In this document: positions 35,519 through 49,900 of the stretch, piece by piece
How the letters are laid out: each line of letters opens with the position of its first letter
How positions within the stretch are numbered: position 1 is the first letter of the stretch
Source of the DNA: Symbiodinium sp. CCMP2592
Lineage: Eukaryota; Sar; Dinophyceae; Suessiales; Symbiodiniaceae
Length of the DNA: 64,000 nt
Assembly: GCA_905221615.1 (NCBI GenBank)
Contig: CAJNDT010004668.1
Coordinates: forward strand, 509,001-573,000
Reading direction: 5' to 3'
The notes under the pieces: generated by a model
Database searches by the model: none
Told to the model about the DNA's origin: nothing
The model's input: the letters and a program-made list of their open reading frames with translations, nothing else
Position numbers and translations under genes: made by a program

Positions 35519-36704
35519 GTAGCAACCAGAGCAGCCTCGTAGCAACCGCCCCAATCAGCGAGATTGATCTGCCTCTCCATAAGCCGTACGTGGCTATACA
35601 ACCATATATATATATATACATATATATGTATGTATACGTGTGTCTGTGTGTGTCTGTATGCAAACATGTACGGTTTCAATGTACATCATGAAGCATCATA
35701 GTTAAACTGAAAACCCTCAAGATGCTCGAAAATTCCCAAAACCTTCTGCCAGTAAATCGGGTTCTTGTGTTGGCTCTGGTCCCTGGGCCTACTCGCAGAA
35801 GAAAGTGCCGACGCGGCAAAAAGGTTTGGGTGACCCGGGCATTTCTGTCGATGCAGCGCAGGTCTTGCCCAAAGGGCATGTCACACATCTTAGGGTCTGC
35901 ATGGGGTTTGAAGGTACGCGCCTGTAAATCGAAAGCTCCCTCCGACTTCAAAGGGAGATTCACGAGATTGGGTTGGGGTTGAGTGGGGCGACAGTTGCAA
36001 GCTCGCACAGCTTCCTTATCTTGTAGCGTGCAGCTGGTTTTCATCCAGCCCTTATGCGACCCGAGAAGAGACTTGACGACCGGCCGTAGACTGCATCATG
36101 GTGCCGTATGTGTACATACATACATATACATGCATATGGTAATATGTATGTGTATAGATATACATATATATATATATACATACGTACATACATGTCCCTG
36201 ACCAGCTTGGTTCAAATCTGGTGCGCTTGATGGAAACACCTTTCTGACCATGTCAGTGCGTCACATGAGCAGCCCACTCCCCTAACAACCTAACTCTCAC
36301 CAGACCATCTGTAGGACGCCAGGATTGGCGACAGTTTTGCGACAAGGCTTCCCCGAACTCATCTATAGCCCGTCATGAAGTCCACGTAGCGTCTCAGAAT
36401 AGACAAGTCCACATGACCCGTTTCGGTTGACAACATCGCCGGGGACGGTGCTCTTTACACTTCAGCAGTGGGTCTGGCATGCGCCGATGGGCTCTAGCGT
36501 GCGCACTTCTGCGCTTGCCGACTGCCTGGGGCGTTGCTCGGTTCTTGCTATTATACGGGGTTTCATTTAAGTCAGTGGAATCTATAGTAAAGGTACTGTT
36601 TCCTGGTTATTGCAGCTTACACTAGAAGAAGCCAGGTGGACGGACAATCGTTCAAAGCTTCGGAGGATGAAGCTGACAGGCCGTGGCTAAAAGAGTCTCT
36701 CTCT

Positions 36705-36705
<1 letters not shown>

Positions 36706-36789
<84 letters not shown>
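36706..36789. repeat. (CT)n microsatellite
   Basis: About 40 uninterrupted CT units followed by (TA)n. Confidence 0.95.
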
Positions 36790-36799
<10 letters not shown>

Positions 36800-37301
36800 T
36801 ATATATATATGTATATATAACATTTTCAAGTGTATATTTTTGATGTAGGTATGTATGTGTATATTTACATGTATATCTAGGTTGATGCGTATGCTGACTT
36901 CTGATCTGAGCCTGCTTTTGGCACTACGTGTCGCCTCATTGTGCATCCGAGTAGAGTTTCGCTACACTGTAGTCGCAGTAAGAGGGCACCACACATCCCG
37001 TCTTATTCCCCACGACCCATATGCAGCCTTGGCGCAGGATTTGGAATGATCCCAACTGCGAAAGGACCGCCAACACCAGTGAGGGAATCGATTGGGATGT
37101 TGTGCGGTGGCTTGGACAAAACCGGCCTTAGAGGTTTGAGGGGATATGGAATTCGATTGTGTTTGTCCTCTTGCCAGCTTACGGTATTGAGCATCGGGAT
37201 GTCGGATGTTCAGCATCCCGGGATTTTCAAGCTGCAGGGCCCAATACCATAATGCGAAGCGCTCTCCTGGCTCCCTGAAACACCAGGGCGAGAGCGTCAG
37301 A

Positions 37302-37530
<229 letters not shown>

Positions 37531-37904
37531 TGTGGGCGAGAGCGGGGCGAGAGGGGGGAAAGAGAGCGGGAGGGAGAGAGGGAGAGAGAAAGATGAGAAG
37601 GGGAGAGGGAGAGCGAGAGTGAGAACGACAGGGCAGAGGAGGGGGGAGGGGGAGAGCGAAAGCGAGAGCGAGAGAAGAAAGGAAGACAATCAGACAGACG
37701 GGCAAATTCGCTACGACATCAAGAGAACTGGCACTGTGCACAGCATCGTTCAAGAAGTCATGGCCAGGGAGGAGTTCTGTCAGTTGCCCAGCCTCATGTC
37801 ACACTCCAAGCCGAAATCTGGGTGCTGCACCCCGAAATCCACGACCCTAGACGTAAACATCCCTAAGCAGGTTCCAGCTGCTCCAGATCCCCTTTCCAGA
37901 GAGC

Positions 37905-37970
37905 ATGGCGGCGATCGGGCCTCTGATGACACGGTTGGAGAATCCGCACGAACTGGATTTTGCTGCTCCT
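37905..37970 (+). CDS. possible first exon of exostosin-like gene
   Basis: Frame MAAIGPLMTRLENPHELDFA, then APELR. Linked to the gene by order, strand and a fitting GA donor only. Confidence 0.35.
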
Positions 37971-38761
37971 GAGCTGCGGAGACGATAGTTGAATGGCAAC
38001 GTGCAAGCCCAAACACATCTCAGAATCCCGCATTCGCTGTCTTAGAGTTGGGGGATCTCAAGATGCAGGGCACCCCGAAAAAGCTTGCTGTGAACATGTA
38101 TTGTAGGGTTCTATGCTAGGTTCACTTGAGGGCACTCCAGCAAGCATCGTTCCGAAGCTGAGGCGACACACTGCGTTTTCGGAGTCGTGGCCGTGTACTT
38201 CTTCTTCGTGAAGCTTGGAGCAAGACTGGATCTTGTGTTGAGAGCCTGTTCATTGATGTACCCTAAGCCCTGAACCCCAAAACCGCGGCTGTTCCGTTAC
38301 TCTTAACTCTGTAGCTATGCTCAGAATTATTCCCACTAGATCGTTTCACTCAACAGACCTCGAACCACATGCCTCGCCCGGATTGTCCGAGTGTGAGCGC
38401 CGAAAACCGCGGCTTACAGGCTCGGCGACCCTTGCTTGTGACGGGATCTGATTGCGAATGCTATCAGGTGTTCCGTGCTCAAATAATTGATTGAGTTATT
38501 CATATAAAGTTAATTAGCCAAGTCGAGTACGGATGTACATATGCACTTTTAAAGACACGTTTATTATGTATACACACACACACACATTTGTCTTCAATCG
38601 TGCCTCCTGCTTTGGCGCTTGCTTATTACCCAGACTCCCACGTTGGGGTGGCCGAGATCCAAGGCCAGAGCTATATAGATATAAGAGTATGTTATAATAC
38701 GGCACAGTATATTTATAGTAACGTCATAGCGTATTCAGAGCTGTATAATAGTATGTTATGT

Positions 38762-38796
<35 letters not shown>

Positions 38797-41700
38797 ATAT
38801 ATATATATGTATAGTATCGCCATAGTTTATTTTCGTAGGATTGTAAGGCTGCTGATTGACTCTAGAGCCCTATGGCTCAAGAGCAGCCGAGCCCAAAGGC
38901 CCTTGCTTGGCTCGTTTGGGGTTAAAAAAGGGGGGTCTAGGGTTTGAGAGGTTTTAGGGGTTTGAGGGTTTAGGGTTTAGGGTCTAGGGTTTAGGGTTTA
39001 GGGTCTAGGGTTTGAGGGGTTTGAGGGTTTAGACGGGTTTAGGGTCTAGGGTTTAGGGTTTAGGGTCTAGGGTTTGAGGGGTTTGAGGGTTTAGACGGGT
39101 TTAGGGTCTAGGGTTTAGGGTTTAGGGTCTGAGGGGTTTTAGGGTTTAGACGGGTTTTAGGGTTTAGACGGGTTTAGGGTTTATAGGGTTTAGGGTTTGA
39201 GGGGTTTTAGGGTTTAGACGGGTTTTAGGGTTTAGACGGGTTTAGGGTTTAGGGTCTAGGGTTTGAGGGGTTTTAGGGTCTAGGGTTTGAGGGGTTTTAG
39301 GTTTAGGGTTTAGGGTCTAGGGTTTGAGGGGTTTTAGGGTTTAGACGGGTTTAGGGGGGTATAGGGTTTTTTGTTTAGGGCTTGGGGTTGTGCTCAAAAA
39401 GGGCAGTTTTAAGGTCAGGGTAGTGTCTGCAAGCGAAGGGTGGATGTCCGCAGATGTTGAAAGAAAGCTTCAGGAAGTACCTCATCGAGTCCACGAAGCC
39501 GCATCTCACTCTAGCGCGGCAGTACTACTCGCAGCTGGATGCTTTCTCCAGCGGCATTCACCCACACCTCCTCGACAGGCGTGGCAAACAAAATGAATAG
39601 ATAAGTAGGAGCCGGAAACATGAGTCGTACGCTGAGCCTTATACTAAACCCTAAACCACCAAGACATGGCACGGTTCTTACAGATGACCTCCTTGTGAAT
39701 TGGGGTATTGGGGGGGGGTATATTCAAGTATACTGACCAGGGACAAGGTGACACTATTGCTGGTTGGGGTCATAGAGCAGCAGGTAACATGACGCCTGCA
39801 GACAGTCAGAACATCGGTAAAAGAGCAGCCCATCGCAATCGGATCTGCTCGTCTACCACTGGGAGTTTCCGAAAACTAGGGCTACCTTATTCTGGGGGCC
39901 TTTTAAAAAGGATCATACTATGTAGGGTACTATATTCGGGTCCCCTACTCTCGGAAACTCCCGAATCGCAATGATGGTGCACATGCGTCGGCATGGTTAA
40001 GATGTTTCGCATGAGCAACGGTCTTTGAATTGAACAGCCACTTGTTCTCGATCTCAGATGGCCCAGAAATGCAGGCGGCTAAGGGGCCTGAGTTCAGCGC
40101 AGAGGTCAATGCATGCATGTTCAGGGCCCTTCGTGCCTGAAGGCTTGAGGTTCGTGACTTGCATGCTGCAGGGATGACAACCGATGTAGAGGATGTTGTG
40201 CCTTGGACCCCAAACCACAAGCAGGAGCCAGAAGAACCCAGTCTATCCTTAATTTTGCATTGCATCAGTGGTGTTACTTCGAGTACTCCTAAACCTTAAT
40301 TTGATGGTCCTTAAGCTGGTGTATCGACTCAAACAGCATGGAATCCTTTGCTAACATTGCCGGGCGCTCGAGCCGAAACCTTTCTTCCCTTGAGTCCTTG
40401 TCGCAGCCATTATAGTCCCCTAAACCCGAAACCCCTCCAGCCCCCTAAATCCTTAACTCCTGTTTTCAATATGGGTGCCCTTGTAGGAAATCCCATGCCG
40501 ATGCCATAAAGCCGACGGCCTTAAACCCTCAAACCGTAAACCCCTAAACCGTACAGAACCGAGTGACCTCGTCCGGCTGTCCGAGTTGCGAGAGCGTAAA
40601 CCCCTGAACCCTCAAACCCTTAAACTGTGCATGCCTAAACCGAAAACAGAAACGGATAGATGCGAAATAGGGGACCCTAATATAGTACCAAAAATGCTCG
40701 GACCCTTAATATAATACCCCAAGTAAGGTACCCCTACTTGGAGGATCATGGGACTTAGTAAGTAAGGTTATAAGCACCTTAATTGGGGTTGTAAGTAGTT
40801 ATAAGTATAGTTACCCTACTTATAACCCTAGTTACTAAGTCCCATGATCCTTTAAGTAGTGTTCGGAATCTCCCAGATAGGTCCGACTGGCTCGTGAAAG
40901 ACGCGCGGCTCTCGGCCCTCCGACGGGCGCTGTTGGGTCGGCTGCGGCCGGGCAAAGGGGACCCCATGGGAGGGTTGGGGTGGTTCAGGGTTTTTTGAAA
41001 AGTTTGGGGATCAGGATTTAAAGTTTGTTTAGGGTTTTAAGTTTAGAGTTCAGGTTTTGAGTTTTGTTTAGGTTCAGGGAAATCTGGGGCGTTTTGGGGT
41101 TCAGGGTTAGGGTTTAGGGAAAAATCTCTGGCTTTTGGGGGTTCAGGGTTGGGGGATTTGGGTTCAGGAAGGGCTTTGCAAAGGGGGGTTTATGGTTTAG
41201 GGTAGGTTGAGAGTCAAGATGATGCAGGGGGAATGACTGACAAAGTTTCGAGTTCGAACTTTGGATTCTGGAGAAAGTCTGCGCAGAATGGTTCTTCGCT
41301 GGATGATCGGCTTTATAATCTTTACATTTTTTTCGATTTGGCTTGTGCTTTTTTGGTGTTGAAGATAGTCCATGAGCACATGCCCTGCAGGACCCAGGCA
41401 GGAGACCGGCGATCTATGTCTACGAACACGACATTGCCTCCTGTCTAACATTCTGAGTCCGCCGCGGATGGATGGTAAACTCTTCTGGGTCCACCTATGG
41501 AGTCTGCCTATGGTCTTTAGGGTTACCTCATAGAATCTTAGATATACAGTGGATTGGGCTTCACCAACAAGGGGGAACTACATTGCATATAGGTATCCCT
41601 ATAACTATGCTCGAAGGACTGCTCGAAGGACTGAGCCCCTAAGAGTCCACATGGCTGGAAGTCTTTCGGGTTACACACACATCACATAAACGCCACCTGT

Positions 41701-44700
41701 TGTGATGCTGCGCATTCTGAAGTTAGCTCTTCTATATGAGGAGATGGTGCGCGAGCTCTCACAGGGTGGCTCCTTCTGTGGCAAGGGCCAGTGGGGGATG
41801 GAGGCGCACCGGCTATGACTGTGGATGTGACCCAGCTAAGAACCAGGTCCGGTGCCCATAGCAACAGCAGGCATGCTTCCAGTCGTCTCTCCCGTGGTTT
41901 TGCCTCACAAGGCGGTCCTTGCTGACTCGTCTGCAAAGGTTTTGATTCAAGCCTCCTTCGCGCATGGCTATTCACATACAGTAATGTCCATTCTTCCATT
42001 GGCATCAATGTAGGGGCCTTAACAATTAGAGTAGGGGTTGGGGGGTATTGCATCCTATAGTCATAACAAGGAAACCCATAAGCCTATTCTTCTTATGAAG
42101 GCCCCTACATGATCCCAATACCCAGAGACCCCAAAGTAGTTCCTTTTTGGGGTTCATATATAGAATCCTTAAGGTAATCCCAAAAAGGAACGACTTAGGG
42201 GCTTCTGGGTAGCCTACCATAAGAGATACGACGACATCCTAGAGGCGGCAATCACGCAAAGTCCCGAAGCCTTGAGAGGGCGAAGTTCCAAACCTCTCAC
42301 CTGAAAGACCCCTAAGGCATAGGATCCTAAATTCTAAACCCTACCTTAATCCTGAAGAACCCACCATTTTAAGGGCTTATATAACGAAATCATAATAAGG
42401 AACCCTAAAAAGGTAGGTTATTCAGTTTTAAGGTCTCTATCCTGGGTCGGTCCGCCCCGAGGTCCACATTCACGAGTGGCTGCTGGCCAGCCCCTACTTG
42501 CTCAGCTCTTAGTTGATTGGGTTCTACATTTAGGGAATTTACCTATAGTCTCCATTGTAGTTCCTTTTTGGGGTCACCTTATTGGATCCTAATTACATAT
42601 TTGGTTCAACCGAAAAAGGAACTACAGTGGAGACTATAGGTAGTTTATTGTAGTACATTACCATAATAAGGAAACCATATTATTTACACTAGATCTCTAT
42701 TCTGGTATCTTTAGGAATGTAGTGCAAGTTACCATAATGAGGAAACCATATTATTTACACTAGATCTCTATTCTGGTATCTTTAGGAATGTAGTGTAAGT
42801 TACCATAATAAGGAAACCGTATTATTTACTCTAGATCTCTAGTCTGGTAACTTAAGTTGAATTCCTTACAAAGAACCCAGTTGATTTTCGGTTTAGGCAG
42901 GAGGATGCAAATCACAGGGTTCGGGGGTTTAGGGTTTAGGGTTGGAGGATATGTAAATTTGAGGGGTTTAGTGTTGGAGGCTGCAAATCTTGGTCTATGT
43001 GCTAGGTACTTGGTTGTGGGTTGGAGTGGCAGGCATAGCTGTAGGGCCCTGCTTCAAAAGCTTACTGAGCCCCAGCTCTCCCTCATGTAAACCCAAAGCT
43101 AGCACAGGCTTATTACCGCAAGGTCCCCTTTCAGGGCCCCCCTCAGGGTCAGAAGACTTCCAAGGACAAAGGACCCCGAGGTTGCGGACTTCTTCTTTGT
43201 CCCAGCCTACAGCATCTGTATGTTCGAAGGCCAGGGCGGGGGGCCTGGCCCGAGGCATTCCAGTTTGAATTTCAGAGCTCTGCAGAAGGTTCTAGCAAAC
43301 CTATGTGTGCACGTGGAAACTACTAAGCTTCCCTGAACCCTAAACCCTAACGCCGAAACCCTAAGCCCGACAGTTTGAAAGGGAAAGAACTCCACCGGGC
43401 TACCCAGAGGCCCCAAAGCAGTTCTTTTTTTGGGATTACCTTATAGGATTCGATATATGACCCCAAAAAGGAACTACGTTGGGGTCTCTGGGTAGTAGGG
43501 CTGAACTGGAAGGTCGAAGAATGGGCTGGAGTGTGGAAGATCTTCAGGGCCACCTTTCTTTAGGCTGCTTTTCGGAGACACGCCAAGAAGTCTTCTAAAC
43601 CCCGAACAAATTTTATAAATCCCGAGAGCGAAACAACTTTTTTGGAACCCAGGCTGAAACCCTAATGTAGGAGCCTGATTCAGAAGCCCTGGGCCTATAA
43701 GCCCAAACTCATAGGGTTCAAAGGAACCCTAATGAAGGCCCAAGGTTTCTTAGATGGGTGGTTGTCGAAATCAGGGTCTCTTTTTGGGTACCCTAAAGAA
43801 ACAGGTGCCGTGCTATAGTAGAGACCCCAAAAGGGGCCATAATATTGACAACCACCCATAAACTCAGGCTCCTACATTAAACCCCCCCAAGCTCTTCAAG
43901 CCTGCAGTCCTTGCTTGCAAAGGCGGCTTCTTTCCGATCCCGGCCTTAGACGACATGACTTTCACCTGCAGTTTATGTTTGGGATTTAGACAGCTTATGA
44001 TTTGGGGCTTGTGTGCAGGTTTAAGATTTGGGATCTGGGTTCACCAGACAAGTCGAATCGAGGTTTTGGAGCCTCAGGGTATGATCGAAGGCTGCGCTCT
44101 GGAATTCCCGTATAACAATGCCTCCTACACACGCAAAAGCCTCAAGAGCTCGTCTTGCTTTGCCCACTTCACACCCCATGCCAAATCCGAAGCCAAGTGC
44201 CAGTCTGATGATTGAAAGCCCCTGTCGCGCTTTTCCTTGGACCATCAGCCATAAATGGACGGAGGATGCTCCCCCCGAGACAGTGCACCATCACGGTCTT
44301 CAAAGAGTGTATCATTACTATAGGGGCCTAAAGAATTACCACTAATCTTTTTGGGCTTCTTGCTGGAATTTTAGTATCATATACCTCAGAGCATTATTTG
44401 AATTATTTGTTCCATACAAGTATCAGTCATAGATCTCTGTGCTCATGCAGCCGGGTGAAAGATTCACATAATCAAACACGTGAGGCCGGTCTCCATGACA
44501 TGGGTAGCAGGTGTAGCTTGGAAACATTGGCCCACAGGAGACGGTGCTTCGTTGTTCTAATCGCTGCAAAGCCGCAAAGTCGGAAAGGTATAAGAAGATG
44601 CTGGATCAGCTGCCCTACTTCCGGCGGAATCGGGGCCGCGATCATATCTTCACCTTTGGCTCCGGCCTTTCCGCCACTCGGCACCATACCCTCCACCCTC

Positions 44701-46894
44701 TACCATAAGCCCTGAGCCGTAGAAGTCTGGAATCTGAAGGGCATGGAATCTCGAGTCGGTTGTCGGCTTTGCACCTGAGCACATGGGCCCCAAGTTAACA
44801 AAGGCGCGATACGTGTATCTGCATGTGCCGTCCCATGATGCATGCTGAACCGTGTCAGCAGCACAGACAGGTGCAGCAGAGTCAAAACATAGAAAGCAAT
44901 TGCTGAAGAGATGCACCTTCTGCCCGTGACTGTCAGGCCAACGTGTTTCCGTCCTGGCGCCAAGAAATTCCCGAGAGCATTCAGTCCCTCGGTGGCGAAG
45001 GTACAGGGACTCCAAGCATCTTGCCCAGTCTGATTAATATAAAGAAACATGAGTACTTGCTGTGCAGACACAAGTGTATGTCTACATCACTCAAAACCCT
45101 CGGTTCAGCCCCCTGAACCTAAAAAGAAACCCTGTCGCCTTTCGTTCAAGCAAAAGGGCCCTGTACAAGCCAAGTCCGTAGACCTAAACCCTCAATATCA
45201 AAGCTATATCCTTGAACCGAATGCCAAAGCACACCGGAAGCTCTACCGTTCTCAAAACTTGGTGTTCTTCTGGTTGGCTCTTTAGACTTTAACTTTTTGG
45301 TTTCTATATGAACTATAATAAGGAGGCTAAAGGTTTAACTTTTAGGAGGGGTTCAGATGTCAGCCAAGAAAAAGCTGATAACATTCCAAACATGTGGCAA
45401 TGAGCCTGAACCTGTGAAAGTCGACGCTTTAAGCCCTTAGCGTCTTAATGCCGAAAACCCCGAACTAAAGCCTTGAGCTCTCACCTAAGTCCAAGCCCCA
45501 AATCCTAAACCTTAAACCCCAAAAACTCAAAAAAGCCTAAAGCCTAAACCCTAAACCTTCAAGCCCTTATGGGAGCTCAGACGATTGGGCAACCGTACAA
45601 AAGGATCTCAAAAACAAGAAACCTCCAAACCCCACCCAAACAGCAACAAGCCGAAACCCAAAACCCTAAACCCCCACACCCTAAACCCTAAACCCCTACC
45701 CTAGAACCCGACCCACAACAACAAAAAGCCGAAAGGCTCAGTCCGGAGACCTGGCTCTTCAACGACGTGCTGGACATGCGCCTCGTTTTCGGACCTTAGG
45801 GCCTGCCTTTAGGTTTAGGATGTAGGATTTGTTATGTGCTTTAGGCCTGTATTTTTGTAGGGGTTAGGGCGATGTCTAGGGTTTAGGGCGAGTTTGAGGC
45901 TTTGGGGCTTTAGGTGTGCCGGGTTGTGTTTTTTCGTTTTTTGAGTGGGGGGCTCAGGCATGTTCCAACCAGTTTATCAGGGTTCTAGAAGGCTAAGGGT
46001 TTTGAGTTTTTTTTTTTATAAGGGCATTTCCCAGGCCTTTTAAGCCCGTAACCTAGAGACTCCAATATCCCTCAATTAAGGAACATACCTTAAGTTATAG
46101 TAGGATGCCTAATATGACTCAGCGAATACTCCTTAATAATCAGGGGGTATTGGAGTCCCTGGGAGAAGGGTTTGATAAGGGCATTGTGGAGCCTGGGATA
46201 GTGGTAATATAGCTTAAAATTTCGGGGAGAGTGTGATGATTGCTTTTTTGGTTTCTTGGGACTGCAGCTTGGACGGTCTTTGTACGGGCTTCCCAAGGTT
46301 GTTCTGCATATTGCCCGTTTAGACTTTGAATGAGTAGTCATCCCTCGCTATTTTTGATATAGTCCCCAGAACAAGGTTGTATGCACCACAACCCGGAACT
46401 GCAAAGCTCCAGATCCTGATCCCTCCGGAAGTGAATCCTAGAACGAAATTCGACCTCAAATCTTGTTTTGAACTGAGGAAGGAGCCCTGCTTCAACACAT
46501 GGCGGGATATCGCCATCCCTGGCTATCTGCACAAGCACGAGATCCTGTCCCTTCACCAGAGGCCATGTCGGGGGGGTTCAGGCGTGAGGTCTGTCCTTTG
46601 AGGATTTGTCCTAAACCAGACATGGGAGTTTCCGAAATTCAGGGGTACCTTTATTTGGGGTCCTTATAATAAGCATCCTACTATTAGGGTACTGTATGAG
46701 GGTCCCCTATTTTCGGAAACCCCCACATCCCAAAAAGAGGTTTCACCGAATTGTCATGACATGTTGATGCATGTTGAATATACCTGGTATCCTGTTGGCA
46801 CCCTACCTAGTGACTCGCTCAGCAATGCAGGAGGCAAAAGCATCATCATGTAGCCATGAAAAACGGAGTAAGGCATTTCTGGCATACACACTAA

Positions 46895-46925
<31 letters not shown>

Positions 46926-49900
46926 GTGCTCACCCCCCCCCCCCGTTGACAGACCGCGGGTCTAAAAAACACCGTGCACGACGATATTCTATGAAGCAAA
47001 ACCTTTACATGAGGTACATAGTATAGCACCAGACGTGCGGCACATGAGTTACGTAACAGTCTTGTGGTAGTATCGGTATTAGGGTGAGTATTTTTATTAA
47101 TATTAGTACTATTGTTTGCTGTAAGTATACGTATCAATATTGCCAACTATAAATTAGTGTTAGTGCTCATGTTCGTGTTAGAGTTAGCGCTAGTGCCAGT
47201 GTCAATGTCAGTAATACAGCACCACTGCTACGAGTAGTATCAGTATCAGTCTTAATGCTGGGTTTAACAGCAGCTTATATTCGCAGAAGTGCTAGTATTA
47301 GTATCAATATTAGAACTAGTTAGTTTGGATATGTTAGTATATTGATAGTCTCGTATATTAGCAGATGAGTATATCAGTACATCAATGTATTCGAACAGTA
47401 AAATATTTGCATACTTGTATACTAGTATATTTTACATGTTAGTACAACTGGTGCATGAATACACTACTATACTGCTGTACTAGCTTACTAGTATATTGAC
47501 ATACCAGTATATTCGAACGTTAGCATATTAGTGTACGAGTATGTGTACTATATGACTGTTTTATCTAATCATTTATAAGTATATCAGTATGTTGGCATAT
47601 TGGTATACGAACTTGTCATGTCGGTATTCTTGCATAGTGCAGTAGCCGTATATGAGTACAGTCACATATTCGTGTAGTATACTCATACAACAACGAGAGG
47701 TATATTGATACATTGGTATATGGGCATATGCCTATGCCAAAGCATTAATACATGAATGCACTGACGTATATATCTGTATCTTAAGATAGTGGTATGTATT
47801 TTATGTACATTAGTATATGCAGGTGTCTATTAGTAATGATATTAGTCATCATATCAATATGAATATACTATTGGTGTTCGTAGCAGTATTAATGTCAATA
47901 TTATTAGAAATAGGACTATTTATACTCGTAATAGCCATAATATGAGTGCTCATGCTGGTAATACTAGTGGCATTCTTGAATATTCAGCAGATTATCAAAG
48001 TCCGTACTAGTGTTGGTGATAGCATCACTGTTAACGCACAAGAGTTTACGTACTCGTATTCGTAGGAGTATCAATAGCTATGTAAATATTGATGTTAGTA
48101 TAAATTTTGTGTGAAGTATTAGCAGTAGTGTTAGCTGTATTTTATGTACATTAGTATAAGCAGGTGTCCATTAGTAATGATATTAGTTTTCATATCAATA
48201 TTGTTGGTTATGAGCACCGGCTCTTGATGTCAATGCCCTTGCATTCTGATCTGGACTCATGGTGTCTGTCACAGGACTATAATGATCAGGCATATTCGTT
48301 AGGGCACGCTGTCCCCTCCGAGGCGTATGATACGGGTTAGTGGCATCTTCATCCACATCGCTCTGCATTATCACACTCACGGCGCTCAAAGGATCACGGA
48401 AGTGAAAGTACCGGCCCGGGCAACACGTGTTGACCTTCCTACCCGCAAATCCTCAAGACTACGAACCCGAGATTAAACCAGAAGGCCCCAGCAGTCTGGC
48501 ACGACTCGAAAGAGTCAAGGCAACACAAGCTTTCAAGGTATTCGCTGTTAAGGGTTTGGGGATGTTATGTTCTGCACGGAGAGGCCGTTGGCCTCTGTGT
48601 CGTCGTCACAACCCCAAACACTCCCAGTCGCAAGAAACCAAAGTTGCCAAACAGCTCTCGGATCCTTTTCGCGTTCTTGAGCCAAATACCATACGAAGTC
48701 TCGCCGTGTAAAAGCGAACTGAGTCATGCTTGCAAGTCAGAGACAAGCATATGACTTCTTGAATCGTGCACTGCGAACTGCACCGACTCTATCCTGCATT
48801 GCACTCATCAAACATGTGCATGCGCAGTTCCTAAAATGGTGTGCTCGCGCCCTCCGTAAGAGAGCATGTTCGCAAAACTAATTATAGCCATACACTAGAG
48901 ATGGGAGCTTCGACCACATCGTGAGCATGGCATACTATCATGGAGCATCTGGCCTATCAACAACACTCCTCCTTCTCGGCATGTGCGATTCCGCACGTGC
49001 TGAGACTCAGACTCAGCCAGATCTCCAAACTGAAAGCTAAAATGGCGCATAGAGGATGAAGCAACAGCGTACTCCCCTGGCCCGTAGGGGTTTGGCGAAC
49101 CAGCCTATGGTCTCTTTTCTTTCTTTTTTCGAGCCTTGACTCTGTTCTTATCCCCAGTGGGAACAACTGCGCCTTCCTACCCTAATCACAGACCCTGGAC
49201 TATTCCTTCGGAGTCTATGTTACAAAAGCACTTACCACTCCTGAGAGTGGCCCTCACGCGAAAAGATTATGAGTAGAACGATTGTCACGACCTACCCATC
49301 ATATTAATCACATGATCCGCAGCTGCACACGCGCCACTGCCAGTTTCGCCTTGCCCAAGACTTTGGTAAGTCCATCGGCCTCAAGCTCATTTGTCCCGCG
49401 ATGCAAAACCTCAATGTCATGTAGCCACACAAGATCTCGGATGTAAGCACAACGGATTGCGAAATGCCGTGTTCTCATTGTCTGCTCGTGAAAGCGCTCC
49501 TTAGTCACCAGCTGGATGGCACCTGAATTGTCACCGAACGCCAAAATGCGCGGCGCACGGCCCGACAGTTCAGCTATGACTGCGTGCAGCTTCAGCCCAT
49601 CTTGGAAAGCAATAGCCATAGCCTCGAGCTCACTTTCGGTAGCCGACCAGGCTACTAAAGCCTGTCTTTGAGACCTCCAGTACAGCAGATGACTTCCTAG
49701 GAATAAAGCCACGCCGCTCCTCGAACGAGCTCCCCCTGGAGCGAGAGAGGCATCTGACACTATCCGGAACACTGATGGATCATTCATCGCGTCGTCTGGA
49801 CCCTTGGGACCTCCGTAATTGTACTGAATCACTTTGTCCCAAGTGCTTCGAAGATAACGCCAGATTCCCTTGCACAATCGCAGACTCTCGGACGGCCTGG

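Noticed and set aside
38866-38882. TATGGCTCAAGAG resembling the spliced leader
   Set aside because: Only TGGCTCAAG matches and no intronless gene follows; a telomere-like array starts about 60 bp on.
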